A DNA stretch of 64,000 nt from Helicobacter pylori (GCF_016755635.1 NZ_CP051500.1:1054001-1118000), one strand, 5' to 3'; shown: positions 25,978 through 35,253, counted from the stretch's first letter. The notes: generated by a model from the letters alone, not told the origin. Translations and numbers: made by a program.

Positions 25978-28410
25978 ATGGATGATTTGCAAGAAATAAT
26001 GGAAGACTTCTTGATTGAAGCCTTTGAAATGAACGAGCAGTTGGATCAGGATTTAGTGGAATTGGAGCATAACCCTGAGGATTTGGACTTGCTCAATCGC
26101 ATTTTTAGAGTCGCTCACACCATTAAAGGCTCTAGCTCGTTTTTGAATCTTCACATTCTCACGGGTCTCACGCACAACATGGAAGATGTCTTAAATCGCG
26201 CCAGAAAGGGCGAAATCAAAATCACGCCTAATATTATGGATGTCGTGTTGCGCTCCATTGATTTGATGAAAACCTTGCTCGTAACGATTAGAGATACCGG
26301 CTCTGATACCAATAACGGCAAGGAAAACGAGATTGAAGAAGCGATCAAACAGCTTCAAGCCATTACGAGCCAAAATTTAGAGGGCACTAAAGAAACTTCA
26401 GGGACTAAAGAAGCCCCCAAAGAAGAAGTGAAAAAAGAAACGAAAGAAGAAAATACAGAAGAAAATCAAGAAAACAAGGCAAAAGCCCCTACTACAAAAG
26501 ATTTTGCAAGCGATAACCCTCTAGCCGATGAGCCGGATTTGGATTACACTAACATGAGTGCTGAAGAAGTGGAAGCAGAGATTGAACGGCTGTTGAACAA
26601 ACGCCAAGAGGCCGATAAAGAACGAAGAGCTCAAAAAAAGCAAGAAGCCAAACCTAAACAAGAAGTTACCCCAACAAAAGAAACCCCCAAAACAGAAACC
26701 CCCAAAGCCCCTAAAACCGAAACTAAAGCTAAGGCTAAAGCAGATACTGAAGAAAATAAAGCCCCCTCTATTGGCGTGGAGCAAACCGTTAGGGTGGATG
26801 TGCGCCGCTTGGATCACTTAATGAATTTAATCGGTGAGCTTGTGTTGGGCAAGAATCGCTTGATTAGAATCTATAGCGATGTGGAAGAACGCTATGATGG
26901 GGAAAAGTTTTTAGAGGAATTAAACCAGGTGGTTTCTTCTATTTCAGCGGTAACGACAGACTTGCAACTTGCGGTGATGAAAACTAGGATGCAACCAGTG
27001 GGCAAGGTGTTCAATAAATTCCCTCGCATGGTAAGGGATTTGAGCCGGGAATTAGGCAAAAGCATTGAATTAATCATTGAGGGCGAAGAAACCGAATTAG
27101 ACAAATCCATTGTAGAAGAGATTGGCGATCCGCTCATTCACATTATCCGCAACTCATGCGATCATGGGATTGAGCCTTTAGAAGAAAGAAGAAGGCTTAA
27201 CAAGCCTGAAACCGGTAAAGTGCAATTGAGCGCGTATAATGAGGGTAACCACATTGTGATTAAAATCTCTGATGATGGCAAAGGATTAGACCCTGTGATG
27301 CTTAAAGAAAAAGCGATTGAAAAAGGGGTGATTAGCGAAAGAGACGCTGAAGGCATGAGCGATAGGGAAGCGTTTAACCTCATTTTCAAGCCAGGCTTTT
27401 CTACCGCAAAAGTCGTTTCCAATGTTTCAGGCAGGGGTGTTGGCATGGATGTGGTGAAAACCAATATTGAAAAGCTCAATGGGATCATTGAAATTGATTC
27501 AGAAGTGGGGGTAGGCACGACTCAAAAGCTTAAAATCCCTCTCACTCTGGCTATCATTCAAGCTTTACTCGTGGGCGTTCAAGAAGAATATTACGCTATC
27601 CCGCTTTCTTCAGTGTTAGAAACCGTGCGCATCAGCCAGGATGAAATCTACACCGTTGATGGCAAGAGCGTGTTGCGTTTGAGAGATGAGGTGCTTTCTT
27701 TGGTGCGCCTTTCTGATATTTTTAAAGTGGATGCTATTTTGGAATCCAACTCAGATGTGTATGTGGTTATCATTGGCTTGGCCGATCAAAAAATTGGCGT
27801 GATCGTGGATTATTTAATCGGTCAAGAAGAAGTGGTCATCAAATCTTTAGGTTACTATCTTAAAAACACTAGAGGCATTGCTGGCGCTACGGTGAGAGGC
27901 GATGGGAAAATCACCCTCATTGTAGATGTGGGGGCGATGATGGATATGGCAAAAAGCATCAAGGTCAATATCACTACCTTGATGAACGAATCCGAAAACA
28001 CGAAAAGTAAAAATTCTCCTAGCGATTATGTCGTCTTGGCGATTGATGACAGCAGCACGGACAGAGCGATTATCCGCAAATGTTTGAAACCATTAGGCAT
28101 CACGCTTTTAGAAGCCACTAACGGGTTAGAAGGCTTAGAAATGCTTAAAAATGGCGATAAGATTCCGGACGCTATTTTAGTGGATATTGAAATGCCCAAG
28201 ATGGACGGCTACACTTTCGCTTCTGAAGTGCGTAAATACAATAAATTCAAAAACCTGCCTTTGATCGCAGTAACCAGTCGGGTAACTAAAACCGATAGGA
28301 TGCGCGGCGTTGAATCCGGCATGACTGAATACATCACCAAACCTTATAGCGGTGAGTATTTAACCACCGTGGTGAAGCGCAGCATTAAATTAGAAGGAGA
28401 CCAATCGTGA
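25978..28410 (+). CDS. cheA: Chemotaxis histidine kinase CheA with C-terminal receiver domain
   Basis: This hybrid kinase (CheAY) has 810 residues. The HPt domain carries the phosphorylated His47 in RVAHTIKGSS. A lysine/glutamate-rich linker (about 135-255) follows instead of a clear CheY-binding P2 domain. Next come the dimerisation domain (VDVRRLDHLMNLIGELV), the ATPase domain with N-box HIIRNSCDHGIEP and G-box GRGVGMDVV, and the CheW-like P5 domain. The final receiver domain (about 685-805) has AIDDSSTDR and Asp in ILVDIEMPKMDGY. In H. pylori the receiver is thought to take phosphate from P1. The stop overlaps the cheW GTG by 4 nt. Confidence 0.96.
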   Translation: MDDLQEIMEDFLIEAFEMNEQLDQDLVELEHNPEDLDLLNRIFRVAHTIKGSSSFLNLHILTGLTHNMEDVLNRARKGEIKITPNIMDVVLRSIDLMKTLLVTIRDTGSDTNNGKENEIEEAIKQLQAITSQNLEGTKETSGTKEAPKEEVKKETKEENTEENQENKAKAPTTKDFASDNPLADEPDLDYTNMSAEEVEAEIERLLNKRQEADKERRAQKKQEAKPKQEVTPTKETPKTETPKAPKTETKAKAKADTEENKAPSIGVEQTVRVDVRRLDHLMNLIGELVLGKNRLIRIYSDVEERYDGEKFLEELNQVVSSISAVTTDLQLAVMKTRMQPVGKVFNKFPRMVRDLSRELGKSIELIIEGEETELDKSIVEEIGDPLIHIIRNSCDHGIEPLEERRRLNKPETGKVQLSAYNEGNHIVIKISDDGKGLDPVMLKEKAIEKGVISERDAEGMSDREAFNLIFKPGFSTAKVVSNVSGRGVGMDVVKTNIEKLNGIIEIDSEVGVGTTQKLKIPLTLAIIQALLVGVQEEYYAIPLSSVLETVRISQDEIYTVDGKSVLRLRDEVLSLVRLSDIFKVDAILESNSDVYVVIIGLADQKIGVIVDYLIGQEEVVIKSLGYYLKNTRGIAGATVRGDGKITLIVDVGAMMDMAKSIKVNITTLMNESENTKSKNSPSDYVVLAIDDSSTDRAIIRKCLKPLGITLLEATNGLEGLEMLKNGDKIPDAILVDIEMPKMDGYTFASEVRKYNKFKNLPLIAVTSRVTKTDRMRGVESGMTEYITKPYSGEYLTTVVKRSIKLEGDQS

Positions 28411-28904
28411 GCAACCAATTAAAAGATTTATTTGAAAAACAAAAAGAAGCTAATGCAGGTTCCAAACCAGAAGACAATGAAGAAATTTTGCAATTCATCG
28501 GTTTTATTATTGGCGATGAAGAATACGCCATTCCTATTTTGAATATTTTAGAGATCGTCAAACCCATTGGTTACACGCGAGTCCCTGAAACCCCAAACTA
28601 TGTGCTTGGCGTGTTCAATTTAAGGGGTAATGTCTTCCCGTTGATTAGCTTGCGTTTAAAATTTGGCTTGAAGGCTGAAAAGCAAAACAAAGACACTCGT
28701 TATCTGGTGGTGCGCCATAACGATCAGATCGCTGGGTTTTTCATTGATCGCTTAACTGAAGCCATTCGCATCAAGCAAACGGATATTGATCCGGTGCCAG
28801 AGACTTTGAGCGATAACAATAATCTAACCTATGGCATTGGGAAACAAAACGATAGACTCGTAACCATTTTAAGAGTGGAAGAAATCTTAAAAAAAGACTT
28901 CTAA
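28407..28904 (+). CDS. cheW: Chemotaxis adaptor protein CheW
   Basis: This 165-residue CheW scaffolds receptors with CheA. The family signature NYVLGVFNLRGNVFPLISL is clear. The GTG start overlaps the cheA stop (GTGA) with AAGGAGA 7 nt upstream, so translation is coupled to cheA. It ends the chemotaxis unit; a weak hairpin follows. Confidence 0.96.
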   Translation: MSNQLKDLFEKQKEANAGSKPEDNEEILQFIGFIIGDEEYAIPILNILEIVKPIGYTRVPETPNYVLGVFNLRGNVFPLISLRLKFGLKAEKQNKDTRYLVVRHNDQIAGFFIDRLTEAIRIKQTDIDPVPETLSDNNNLTYGIGKQNDRLVTILRVEEILKKDF

Positions 28905-28918
28905 AAACCTTTTCTATC

Positions 28919-28934
28919 AAACCCTTATGGGTTT
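28919..28934 (+). terminator. Possible terminator after cheW
   Basis: AAACCC and GGGTTT flank the loop TTAT, 15 nt after the cheW stop. The following T tract is short (TTTTGTG), so termination may be weak. Confidence 0.4.
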
Positions 28935-28958
28935 TGTGAAAGATTTATTCCATTAAAA

Positions 28959-28976
28959 GCTTGATTAAAATCAAGC
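28959..28976 (-). terminator. Palindromic hairpin, possible tpx terminator
   Basis: A perfect 8-bp inverted repeat (GCTTGATT / AATCAAGC, 2-nt loop) is followed on the minus strand by TTTT. It lies about 180 nt past the tpx stop, so it is a distant candidate. It could instead be a protein-binding palindrome. Otherwise the 254-bp cheW-tpx gap shows no gene. Confidence 0.35.
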
Positions 28977-29158
28977 GATAATGTTTGATTGAAAACAGAG
29001 TCTTTTTTAATCTTTTCTTTTAAAAATAGCGTGAAAATTTTTTAAGTGGATTAAAAAGAACCTCTCATTTTTTAGTTTTTATCGCCGACACCTTTTAATA
29101 AGTGGGGCTTTTTGCGTTGAGATTCACTAAATTGTAGCCCCCTCCTTTTAAGGATTTC

Positions 29159-29659
29159 CTATTTCAACACTTTTAAAAGCACTTCATAATTGGGCTCTTC
29201 TAAAATGTTTTGAACGATTTCTTTATAGATAACCACCCCCTTATCATCAAGAACAAACACCGATCGAGCGAGTAAGCCTTGCAAAGAGCCTTTGCCTAAC
29301 AGCACGCCGTAATTTTCCCCAAAAGCTTTATACCTAAAATCGCTTAAGATTCTTAAGTCCTTAATGCCTTCAGTGCCGCAAATTTGCCCTTGAGAAAAAG
29401 GTAAGTCCATAGAAATAACGCTAAAACTCACAGAAGGCAGTTTGCCGGCTTGCTCATTGAAGCGTTTGGCTTGGAGCAAGCAAACCGATCCGGTTAAACT
29501 AGGAAGCGCGCTAACGACTTGAAAACGCACGCCTTGCTTCAATAAACTGACTTCTTGCAAGTCGCCATTGACCAATTTCACATCAGGGGCTTTATCGCCC
29601 ACTTTTAAGGCTTTCCCTTCTAATTGGTATGTTTCTTCTTTAAAAGTAACTTTTTGCAT
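29159..29659 (-). CDS. tpx: Thiol peroxidase (Tpx)
   Basis: This atypical two-cysteine peroxiredoxin reduces peroxides with thioredoxin. It has 166 residues, the normal size. The peroxidatic Cys is in SLTGSVCLLQAKRF (near residue 60) and the resolving Cys is in GQICGTEGIKDL (near 94). The ATG follows AAAGGATTTAACC. It is divergent from sodB; the two oxidative-stress genes share a 221-bp control region. It corresponds to HP0390 by recall. Confidence 0.95.
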   Translation of the reverse strand: MQKVTFKEETYQLEGKALKVGDKAPDVKLVNGDLQEVSLLKQGVRFQVVSALPSLTGSVCLLQAKRFNEQAGKLPSVSFSVISMDLPFSQGQICGTEGIKDLRILSDFRYKAFGENYGVLLGKGSLQGLLARSVFVLDDKGVVIYKEIVQNILEEPNYEVLLKVLK

Positions 29660-29847
29660 GGTTAAATCCTTTCTAATAAATTGCTAATTGCGTTAGAATA
29701 ATAGTCAATTAAAATTAACTTTCAAAAAATTTAAAGAGGATTTATTAAAAAAATCGTTTCCATTTTAAAAAACCCCTTGAAATCTACAAAATTTGCATAA
29801 CGATCAATTTTTAAGAAAAGATTTACCAAAAAGTATTAAAAAATGAC

Positions 29848-29853
29848 TACAAT
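29848..29853 (+). promoter_or_regulatory. -10 box for sodB
   Basis: TACAAT lies 28 nt upstream of the sodB ATG, which is preceded by AAGGAG. H. pylori sodB is known to be repressed by iron-free Fur; the AT-rich run upstream of this box fits such a site, but I could not define the operator. Confidence 0.5.
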
Positions 29854-29880
29854 ACGGCTATCTAATCACAAGGAGAAAAC

Positions 29881-30522
29881 ATGTTTACATTACGAGAATT
29901 GCCTTTTGCTAAAGACAGCATGGGAGATTTTTTAAGCCCTGTAGCGTTTGATTTCCACCATGGGAAACACCATCAAACTTATGTGAATAATTTGAACAAC
30001 CTCATCAAAGGCACGGATTTTGAGAAAAGTTCTTTGTTTGCTATTTTGACAAAATCTAGCGGAGGCGTGTTTAATAACGCCGCTCAAATTTACAACCACG
30101 ATTTTTATTGGGATTGCCTAAGCCCCAAAGCGACTGCCTTAAGCGATGAATTAAAAGGGGCTTTAGAAAAAGATTTCGGCTCATTGGAAAAATTTAAAGA
30201 AGACTTCATTAAGAGCGCGACCACTTTGTTTGGCTCTGGTTGGAATTGGGCAGCGTATAATTTAGACACTCAAAAAATTGAAATCATTCAAACCAGCAAC
30301 GCTCAAACCCCAGTTACGGATAAAAAAGTGCCGCTTTTAGTGGTGGATGTGTGGGAGCATGCTTATTATATTGACCACAAAAACGCGCGCCCTGTGTATT
30401 TGGAAAAATTCTATGGGCATATCAATTGGCATTTTGTTTCTCAATGCTATGAGTGGGCGAAAAAAGAAGGCTTAGGCTCAGTGGATTACTACATCAACGA
30501 GTTGGTGCATAAAAAAGCTTAA
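29881..30522 (+). CDS. sodB: Iron superoxide dismutase
   Basis: This enzyme converts superoxide to oxygen and hydrogen peroxide and is the only superoxide dismutase of H. pylori. The 213 residues show the metal ligands in FHHGKHHQTYV, the His of QIYNHDFYW, and Asp/His in VVDVWEHAYY. The Gln in AAQIYNH, placed before the second His, is the iron-type signature. The strong AAGGAG site suits a highly expressed protein. A clear hairpin terminator follows the stop. Confidence 0.97.
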   Translation: MFTLRELPFAKDSMGDFLSPVAFDFHHGKHHQTYVNNLNNLIKGTDFEKSSLFAILTKSSGGVFNNAAQIYNHDFYWDCLSPKATALSDELKGALEKDFGSLEKFKEDFIKSATTLFGSGWNWAAYNLDTQKIEIIQTSNAQTPVTDKKVPLLVVDVWEHAYYIDHKNARPVYLEKFYGHINWHFVSQCYEWAKKEGLGSVDYYINELVHKKA

Positions 30523-30536
30523 GCGTTATTGCTGTT

Positions 30537-30571
30537 GTGGTTTAAAGATTTTTAAACCACGCTTCTTTTTT
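30537..30571 (+). terminator. Rho-independent terminator of sodB
   Basis: A 10-bp stem (GTGGTTTAAA / TTTAAACCAC) with loop GATT is followed by GCTTC and a six-T run. The T run ends 2 nt before the ATG of the next gene, so the terminator occupies that gene's leader. Confidence 0.85.
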
Positions 30572-30573
30572 GG

Positions 30574-31293
30574 ATGAAAGACACTCTGTTTAACCAATCT
30601 CTAAACAAACGCTTTTGTTTTGATGAGAAAGTCGCCCATGTTTTTGACGACATGCTGGAGCGCTCCATCCCCTATTACCATGAAATGTTGGATTTGGGGG
30701 CGTATTTTATCGCTCAAAATTTAAAAGAAAATACCAATGTTAAGCCCTTGATTTATGATTTAGGCTGTTCTACCGGAAACTTTTTTATCGTGCTTAACCA
30801 ACAAATCCAACAAGATATTGAGCTTGTAGGGATTGACAATTCCATGCCCATGCTCAAAAAAGCGCAAGAAAAATTAAAAGATTTTAACAATGTCCGTTTT
30901 GAATGCATGGATTTTTTAGAGGTTGAGTTTAGAGAAGCGAGCGCGTTTTCATTGCTTTTTGTGTTGCAATTTGTCCGCCCCATGCAAAGAGAGGTGCTGC
31001 TCAAAAAGATTTATAACAGCCTTGCGTTGAATGGGGTTTTATTGGTGGGCGAAAAGATCATGAGCGAAGATCGGATATTAGACAAGCAAATGATAGAACT
31101 ATACTACCTTTACAAACAAAATCAAGGCTACAGCCACAATGAAATCGCTTTCAAAAGGGAAGCGTTAGAAAATGTGCTTGTGCCTTATAGTTTAAAAGAA
31201 AATATCGCACTTTTAGAAAGCGTGGGGTTTAAGCATGTGGAAGCGCTGTTTAAATGGGTGAATTTCACGCTACTAGTCGCCAGAAAAACCTGA
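30574..31293 (+). CDS. cmoA: Carboxy-S-adenosyl-L-methionine synthase (CmoA)
   Basis: This enzyme makes carboxy-SAM from prephenate and SAM, used to build cmo5U at the wobble position of tRNAs. It has 239 residues. The SAM-binding motif [11 protein letters not shown] is near residue 69 and GIDNSMPM near 91. The start at 30574 gives MKDTLFNQ, matching the conserved DTLF opening of E. coli CmoA. No Shine-Dalgarno is visible because the sodB terminator directly precedes the ATG. It corresponds to HP0388 by recall. Confidence 0.85.
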   Translation: MKDTLFNQSLNKRFCFDEKVAHVFDDMLERSIPYYHEMLDLGAYFIAQNLKENTNVKPLIYDLGCSTGNFFIVLNQQIQQDIELVGIDNSMPMLKKAQEKLKDFNNVRFECMDFLEVEFREASAFSLLFVLQFVRPMQREVLLKKIYNSLALNGVLLVGEKIMSEDRILDKQMIELYYLYKQNQGYSHNEIAFKREALENVLVPYSLKENIALLESVGFKHVEALFKWVNFTLLVARKT

Positions 31294-31321
31294 GTTTTTT
31301 GAAATAATATATAAAAGTTTT

Positions 31322-33181
31322 TTAAAAAATATCCACAGGATCCATATTCACGCTGCAAGGGATATTGGGGGCGGTTTTTAAAAACGCATGCACGCTTTTG
31401 ATTAGGCTTAAAGGGTTTTTGGAACGCAACAAAATAAGGTAGCGGTAAGAAGAAGCGATTTTTTCAATGGGGGCTTTAAAGCTAGAGAGCGTTACACCCT
31501 TTTCTAAACACGAAGAAAGGGTTTGAGAGGCTTTTAGGCTCAATTGTTGGGCTTTTTCTTCGTTTTTATGCTTAAACTCTAACAAACACAGCCTTGAAAA
31601 AGGCGGGTAGAGTTCGCACCTTTCTTGCAATTCGTATTGTAAAAAATCTTCATAATCTTCTAAGAAATTTTCTAATAGATCCGTTTCGGTGCTTTGAATG
31701 AACACTTGACCAGAAATTTGCCTAGCGCTCCTCCCAGCGATTTGATAAAGTAACGACACGCCTTCTTCTAAAGCCCTGTAGCTATTGGATTTAATGATAT
31801 TGTCTATGCCTAAAACAACCGCTAAACTCACTTTAGCGTAATCATGCCCTTTGCTTATCATTTGAGTGCCGATTAAGATATTGGTTTTTTGAGCGTTGAA
31901 ATCGTTTAAAATATTGTGGAGTTTTTTTGGCGTGCTGGTATGATCTTTATCTAAAATGGCTATTTTAGCGCCTTTCAAAAGGCCTTCCAACTCGTTCAAC
32001 ACTTGCATGGTGCCTATCCTTTTACCCACTAAAACTTCGCTTTGACATGCACTACAAATTTTAGGGATAGGGCTTGAAAAATGGCAATAATGGCACATGA
32101 GTTTGTTGGTTTTTAAATGCAAACTCATATTCACGCTGCAAAAGGGGCATTGAACGCTTTTGTAACAATTTTGACACAGCAAGGTTTTGAAATTAGCCCT
32201 TGTAGGCACAAAAATAATGGCTTGCTCGTTTTTGTCTATAACTTGTTTTAGCGCTTCTAGGAGTTTGGGCGTGATAAAACGCTCGGTTTTTTCAAAAATA
32301 ATGTTTTTTTGCGTAGGCGTGTAGCGCCCCTTTAAGCGCACTAAAGCCTTATCTTTAAAGCGTTTGTAACTATTTAAACTTGGCGTAGCAGAGCCTAAAA
32401 TCACTTGAATAGGGAATTTATGGGATAAATACAAGCATAAATCCCTAGCGTTATACATAGGGCTTTGATGAGATTTATAAGAAAAGTCATGCTCTTCATC
32501 TACAATGATTAAACCCAACTCCTTAAGAGGTAAAAACAACGCGCTTCGTGTGCCTACCACTAATTTGATTTCTTGCGAATAAAGCTTTTCTAAAAATTGT
32601 TTTTTTTGGGTTTGAGAGAGTTTGCTATGCCACAGGCCCAAATTTTCTTTAAAAACCCTTTTAAGGCGTTGTTGCATTTGAGGGGTGAGGGCGATTTCTG
32701 GCACTAACAATAATGCGCTTTTTTTTTGCTCTAAAGTTTGAGCGATTGAATGCATATAAATCTCGGTTTTCCCGCTACCCGTATCGCCAAAGAGCAAGCT
32801 TGCTGAATGTTTTTGCAATTCTTTTAAAGCGTTTGTTTGCGTTTGGCTTAACGCATTAAGAGCAGGCTCAATTTTTTCTAACCCCACCAAATCGCATTCT
32901 TTAAAAGGGGTAAAAAGATTTAAAGCTGAAGGAAGATTAGCCGAGTAATATTGAGCAATAAATATAGCGAGCTCTATTTGAAAGGGGAGTAAAAAATAAG
33001 GGGTTTTTTCTAACTCTAGGCATTCAAAAGAGGGTTTTGAAACTTCTTCAAGAACGACGCCCAAAAGCGTTTTATTCCTTAAAGGGATATTGACTAACGC
33101 TCCTTTAAGGTGTCGCTCTTTAGAAAAGTAAGTTAAAGGGGGGGTTTTATTTTTTAAAGGAGCGATTAAGTGATAGAACAT
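31322..33181 (-). CDS. priA: Primosomal replication-restart helicase PriA
   Basis: This 3'-5' superfamily 2 helicase reloads the replisome at stalled forks. At 619 residues it is shorter than E. coli PriA. Walker A is [13 protein letters not shown] (near residue 129), the DEEH box is [11 protein letters not shown], and paired zinc-binding cysteines lie in [13 protein letters not shown] and CHYC...CSAC. Motif V/VI is represented by [10 protein letters not shown] and QIAGRSARQ. Its start overlaps the preceding small gene by 16 nt. Confidence 0.94.
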   Translation of the reverse strand: MFYHLIAPLKNKTPPLTYFSKERHLKGALVNIPLRNKTLLGVVLEEVSKPSFECLELEKTPYFLLPFQIELAIFIAQYYSANLPSALNLFTPFKECDLVGLEKIEPALNALSQTQTNALKELQKHSASLLFGDTGSGKTEIYMHSIAQTLEQKKSALLLVPEIALTPQMQQRLKRVFKENLGLWHSKLSQTQKKQFLEKLYSQEIKLVVGTRSALFLPLKELGLIIVDEEHDFSYKSHQSPMYNARDLCLYLSHKFPIQVILGSATPSLNSYKRFKDKALVRLKGRYTPTQKNIIFEKTERFITPKLLEALKQVIDKNEQAIIFVPTRANFKTLLCQNCYKSVQCPFCSVNMSLHLKTNKLMCHYCHFSSPIPKICSACQSEVLVGKRIGTMQVLNELEGLLKGAKIAILDKDHTSTPKKLHNILNDFNAQKTNILIGTQMISKGHDYAKVSLAVVLGIDNIIKSNSYRALEEGVSLLYQIAGRSARQISGQVFIQSTETDLLENFLEDYEDFLQYELQERCELYPPFSRLCLLEFKHKNEEKAQQLSLKASQTLSSCLEKGVTLSSFKAPIEKIASSYRYLILLRSKNPLSLIKSVHAFLKTAPNIPCSVNMDPVDIF

Positions 33182-33402
33182 GATGAGATTTTTTCTAAAA
33201 GCTTTTTGAGTTCATTATGCAAATACTCGTTCTGGCAACTTTCATGCAAATAATCCTTTAAAAGCTCTAAGGCGTTTAATTCTTGGTTATGGAAACGCTC
33301 CTTTAGGGTGCGTTTCATCTCATCGCTAAAGGTGTTATTGAGAGAGATTTTATAGCGTTTGCCTGAATAAGTGATTTCTAAGCTATCGTTTTCTAAAGAC
33401 AT
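33166..33402 (-). CDS. Small acidic cytoplasmic protein of unknown function
   Basis: This 78-residue protein has an N-terminal beta hairpin ([14 protein letters not shown]) and a helical remainder ending ISSCSIT. I recognise no family; the strand-then-helix layout faintly recalls ZapA-type division proteins, without sequence support. Its 3' end overlaps priA by 16 nt, and a 76-residue coiled-coil gene lies 12 nt upstream, so the three form one unit. It corresponds to HP0386 by recall. Confidence 0.72.
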   Translation of the reverse strand: MSLENDSLEITYSGKRYKISLNNTFSDEMKRTLKERFHNQELNALELLKDYLHESCQNEYLHNELKKLLEKISSCSIT

Positions 33403-33414
33403 GTTTTTAATGGT

Positions 33415-33645
33415 TTATGACAATAAATCAGAGATTTTGTCATAAAGACCTTGAATGCCCTTATCTTTAGCGCTCAATTCATCGTATAAAATAGCGATTT
33501 GAATGTCTTTTTCTTCATTTTGCGCATTCAGTGTGGTGTTTGCTTGGCGTAAAGCGTTCAACTCTTCTTCTTGTTTTTGGATTTTTTCAATCAATTCATC
33601 AATTTTAGCGCCCAATTGGTTTAACAAACTTAAAGATTGCATCAT
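33415..33645 (-). CDS. Small coiled-coil protein of unknown function
   Basis: This 76-residue protein is almost wholly coiled coil: heptad-like leucines run from LLNQLGAKIDELIEKI through ILYDELSAKDKGI. The size and fold recall ZapB/YiiU-type or septum-associated coiled coils, but the identity is not established. It is the first gene of the three-gene unit ending in priA. It corresponds to HP0385 by recall. Confidence 0.68.
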   Translation of the reverse strand: MMQSLSLLNQLGAKIDELIEKIQKQEEELNALRQANTTLNAQNEEKDIQIAILYDELSAKDKGIQGLYDKISDLLS

Positions 33646-33845
33646 AAGCCTTTCATGGTTTTCAAAAGTTATTATATCAAAGCTATTGAATTATCGCAAA
33701 ATACCCCTATCCCCTTAAGGTAATGGCTTTTACTATTAAAATAAAGTAACTAAAACCCCATTTTTTAAACCATTCTTATGGTGGTATTTGGTATTTTTGA
33801 TTACCATAAAGCAACAAGACAGAAAGCTTGACATGGGAGTGGTGA

Positions 33846-34592
33846 ATGCAAAAAAGTATATTAAAAATGACTCTGTTGTTGGTTTTCCTCTTTTTAAGAA
33901 ACGCTGTTGGTTTAGAGGACAAAAAAGCGGATCTTAAAAGCGTTCAAAATACGCCCAAAAATTTACCCCCTATCCAATTAAGACTCAATCAAGTCCATGA
34001 AGAACTTATAGAAATGTTGGATAATATGGGGAAAGGCACGCAGTATGAGTTCCCTAAAATCAAAGAAATCCTAGAGCAAAGCGAAGAAGAATGGCTCAAA
34101 GTCGCCCATGAAGAATGCGTGGCGTTGGTCATGCTAATAAGCCCTAAGGCTTCTATTAAAAATAGCCCGATTTATAAGAATTGCTATGAAGCTTATGTGA
34201 AACAAAGAATCCATGATTTATACGATTTTTATATAGAAAGCAAAAAGGTGAAAAGAAAAATCAAGAAAGCCCATAAGCATGCACTCGCTCTCAATGAATC
34301 CAAGCCCCTAACAAAAGAGTTGCCTAAAAGCGAAAATAAAAAAAGCCTGATAAAACCTAGCCTAAAAGATGCAAGTATCCCTAAAGGGTATTACTTGCAA
34401 ATTGGGGCTTTTTTGAACGCGCCCAGTAAGGATTTTTTGCAAACGCTCAAAACTTTCCCTTACCAAATGGAGAAAAAAGACTCCCTCACGCATTATTTTA
34501 TTGGCCCTTATCAAACGAAAGAAGAAGCCCTAAAACAGCTTGAAAATGCGGCTAAAAGCTTTAAAAATAAGCCTGTGTTGGTGGAAAAATAA
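33846..34592 (+). CDS. SPOR-domain protein, probably septal/peptidoglycan-binding
   Basis: This 248-residue protein has an N-terminal signal or anchor (MTLLLVFLFLRNAVG). A helical middle follows, with two cysteines (HEECVALVM, KNCYEAY), then a basic linker and a C-terminal SPOR domain from about residue 178 (GYYLQIGAFLNAPSKDFL ... YFIGPYQTKEEA). SPOR domains bind denuded glycans at division sites (established), so a role at the septum is inferred. It corresponds to HP0384 by recall. It converges with the next gene, 7 nt away. Confidence 0.82.
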   Translation: MQKSILKMTLLLVFLFLRNAVGLEDKKADLKSVQNTPKNLPPIQLRLNQVHEELIEMLDNMGKGTQYEFPKIKEILEQSEEEWLKVAHEECVALVMLISPKASIKNSPIYKNCYEAYVKQRIHDLYDFYIESKKVKRKIKKAHKHALALNESKPLTKELPKSENKKSLIKPSLKDASIPKGYYLQIGAFLNAPSKDFLQTLKTFPYQMEKKDSLTHYFIGPYQTKEEALKQLENAAKSFKNKPVLVEK

Positions 34593-34599
34593 TTTTGAC

Positions 34600-35127
34600 T
34601 CAGTTTGATTGGATCTTATAAAGCCACCCAGCTATTAGTGCGACAAACAAACTCGCGCCCAAAAACACATAGCCTATCATTTTATAAAGGGGGATGAAAT
34701 TTTTTTGGATTTCTTCTTCTGCGATAATGATTTTAGAAACCCCTAAGCGGTTAGTTGGGGTGCTGTCTGTGAGGTAAAAGCCTTGTTTTTTAAACGCAAA
34801 ATAAGGGGTTTTGATTGCGTCATTTTTAAAAGAGGCCACAAACGCCCCGATATTAGAAAACTTGACTTTGTTGTCCCCATCTAATAAGACAAAGGGGGTG
34901 TTTTTGAATCGTTCTTCTAAGATTTTTAAAGGCTCTAAAGAAGAGACATTATCCAATTCTAAAAGGCTTTTAGCGATCGCATCAGCGGTGTATTGCATGC
35001 GTATTTGGGTGTTTTCTAAGAGGTTATTTTTCGCATAAAAGAAAAATAACGCTAACAAAACCCCCACTAAAAGCAAGGTAGAAAGGGCATAAATGATTAA
35101 AAAACGCTTTTTAAAAGAATGGGGCAT
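34600..35127 (-). CDS. Orphan two-helix membrane protein resembling a sensor-kinase input domain
   Basis: These 175 residues comprise one transmembrane helix near the N-terminus (LSTLLLVGVLLALFFFYA), about 100 periplasmic residues (including FVLLDGDNKVKFSN, a PAS/Cache-like strand pattern) and a second helix (MIGYVFLGASLFVALIAGW), ending in LYKIQSN. This is the plan of the sensing half of a histidine kinase, yet no HAMP, dimerisation or ATPase domain follows. It may be a truncated sensor that now acts alone. AAAGG lies 6 nt before the ATG. It corresponds to HP0383 by recall. Confidence 0.7.
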   Translation of the reverse strand: MPHSFKKRFLIIYALSTLLLVGVLLALFFFYAKNNLLENTQIRMQYTADAIAKSLLELDNVSSLEPLKILEERFKNTPFVLLDGDNKVKFSNIGAFVASFKNDAIKTPYFAFKKQGFYLTDSTPTNRLGVSKIIIAEEEIQKNFIPLYKMIGYVFLGASLFVALIAGWLYKIQSN

Positions 35128-35202
35128 GACAGACCTTTATAGCAAGTTGGATAACACAGCTTTTTACGATTGGATTAAAAACGCTCAAAAACAGCCCTTT
35201 TT

Positions 35203-35232
35203 TTTACCATATTTATTTAATTTTATGGTAAA
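35203..35232. promoter_or_regulatory. Inverted repeat upstream of the M48 protease promoter
   Basis: TTTACCAT and ATGGTAAA are perfect 8-bp inverted halves separated by 14 nt. They end 15 nt before the TATAAT of the next gene, and a third half-site-like TTGGTAAA follows the -10. Position and symmetry suit an operator; no known H. pylori regulator site fits. Confidence 0.35.
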
Positions 35233-35247
35233 TTTTTGAAAAATTGT

Positions 35248-35253
35248 TATAAT
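35248..35253 (+). promoter_or_regulatory. -10 box for the M48 protease gene
   Basis: A perfect TATAAT lies 47 nt upstream of the protease ATG, just after the inverted repeat. It probably drives the protease and prmC together. Confidence 0.6.
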
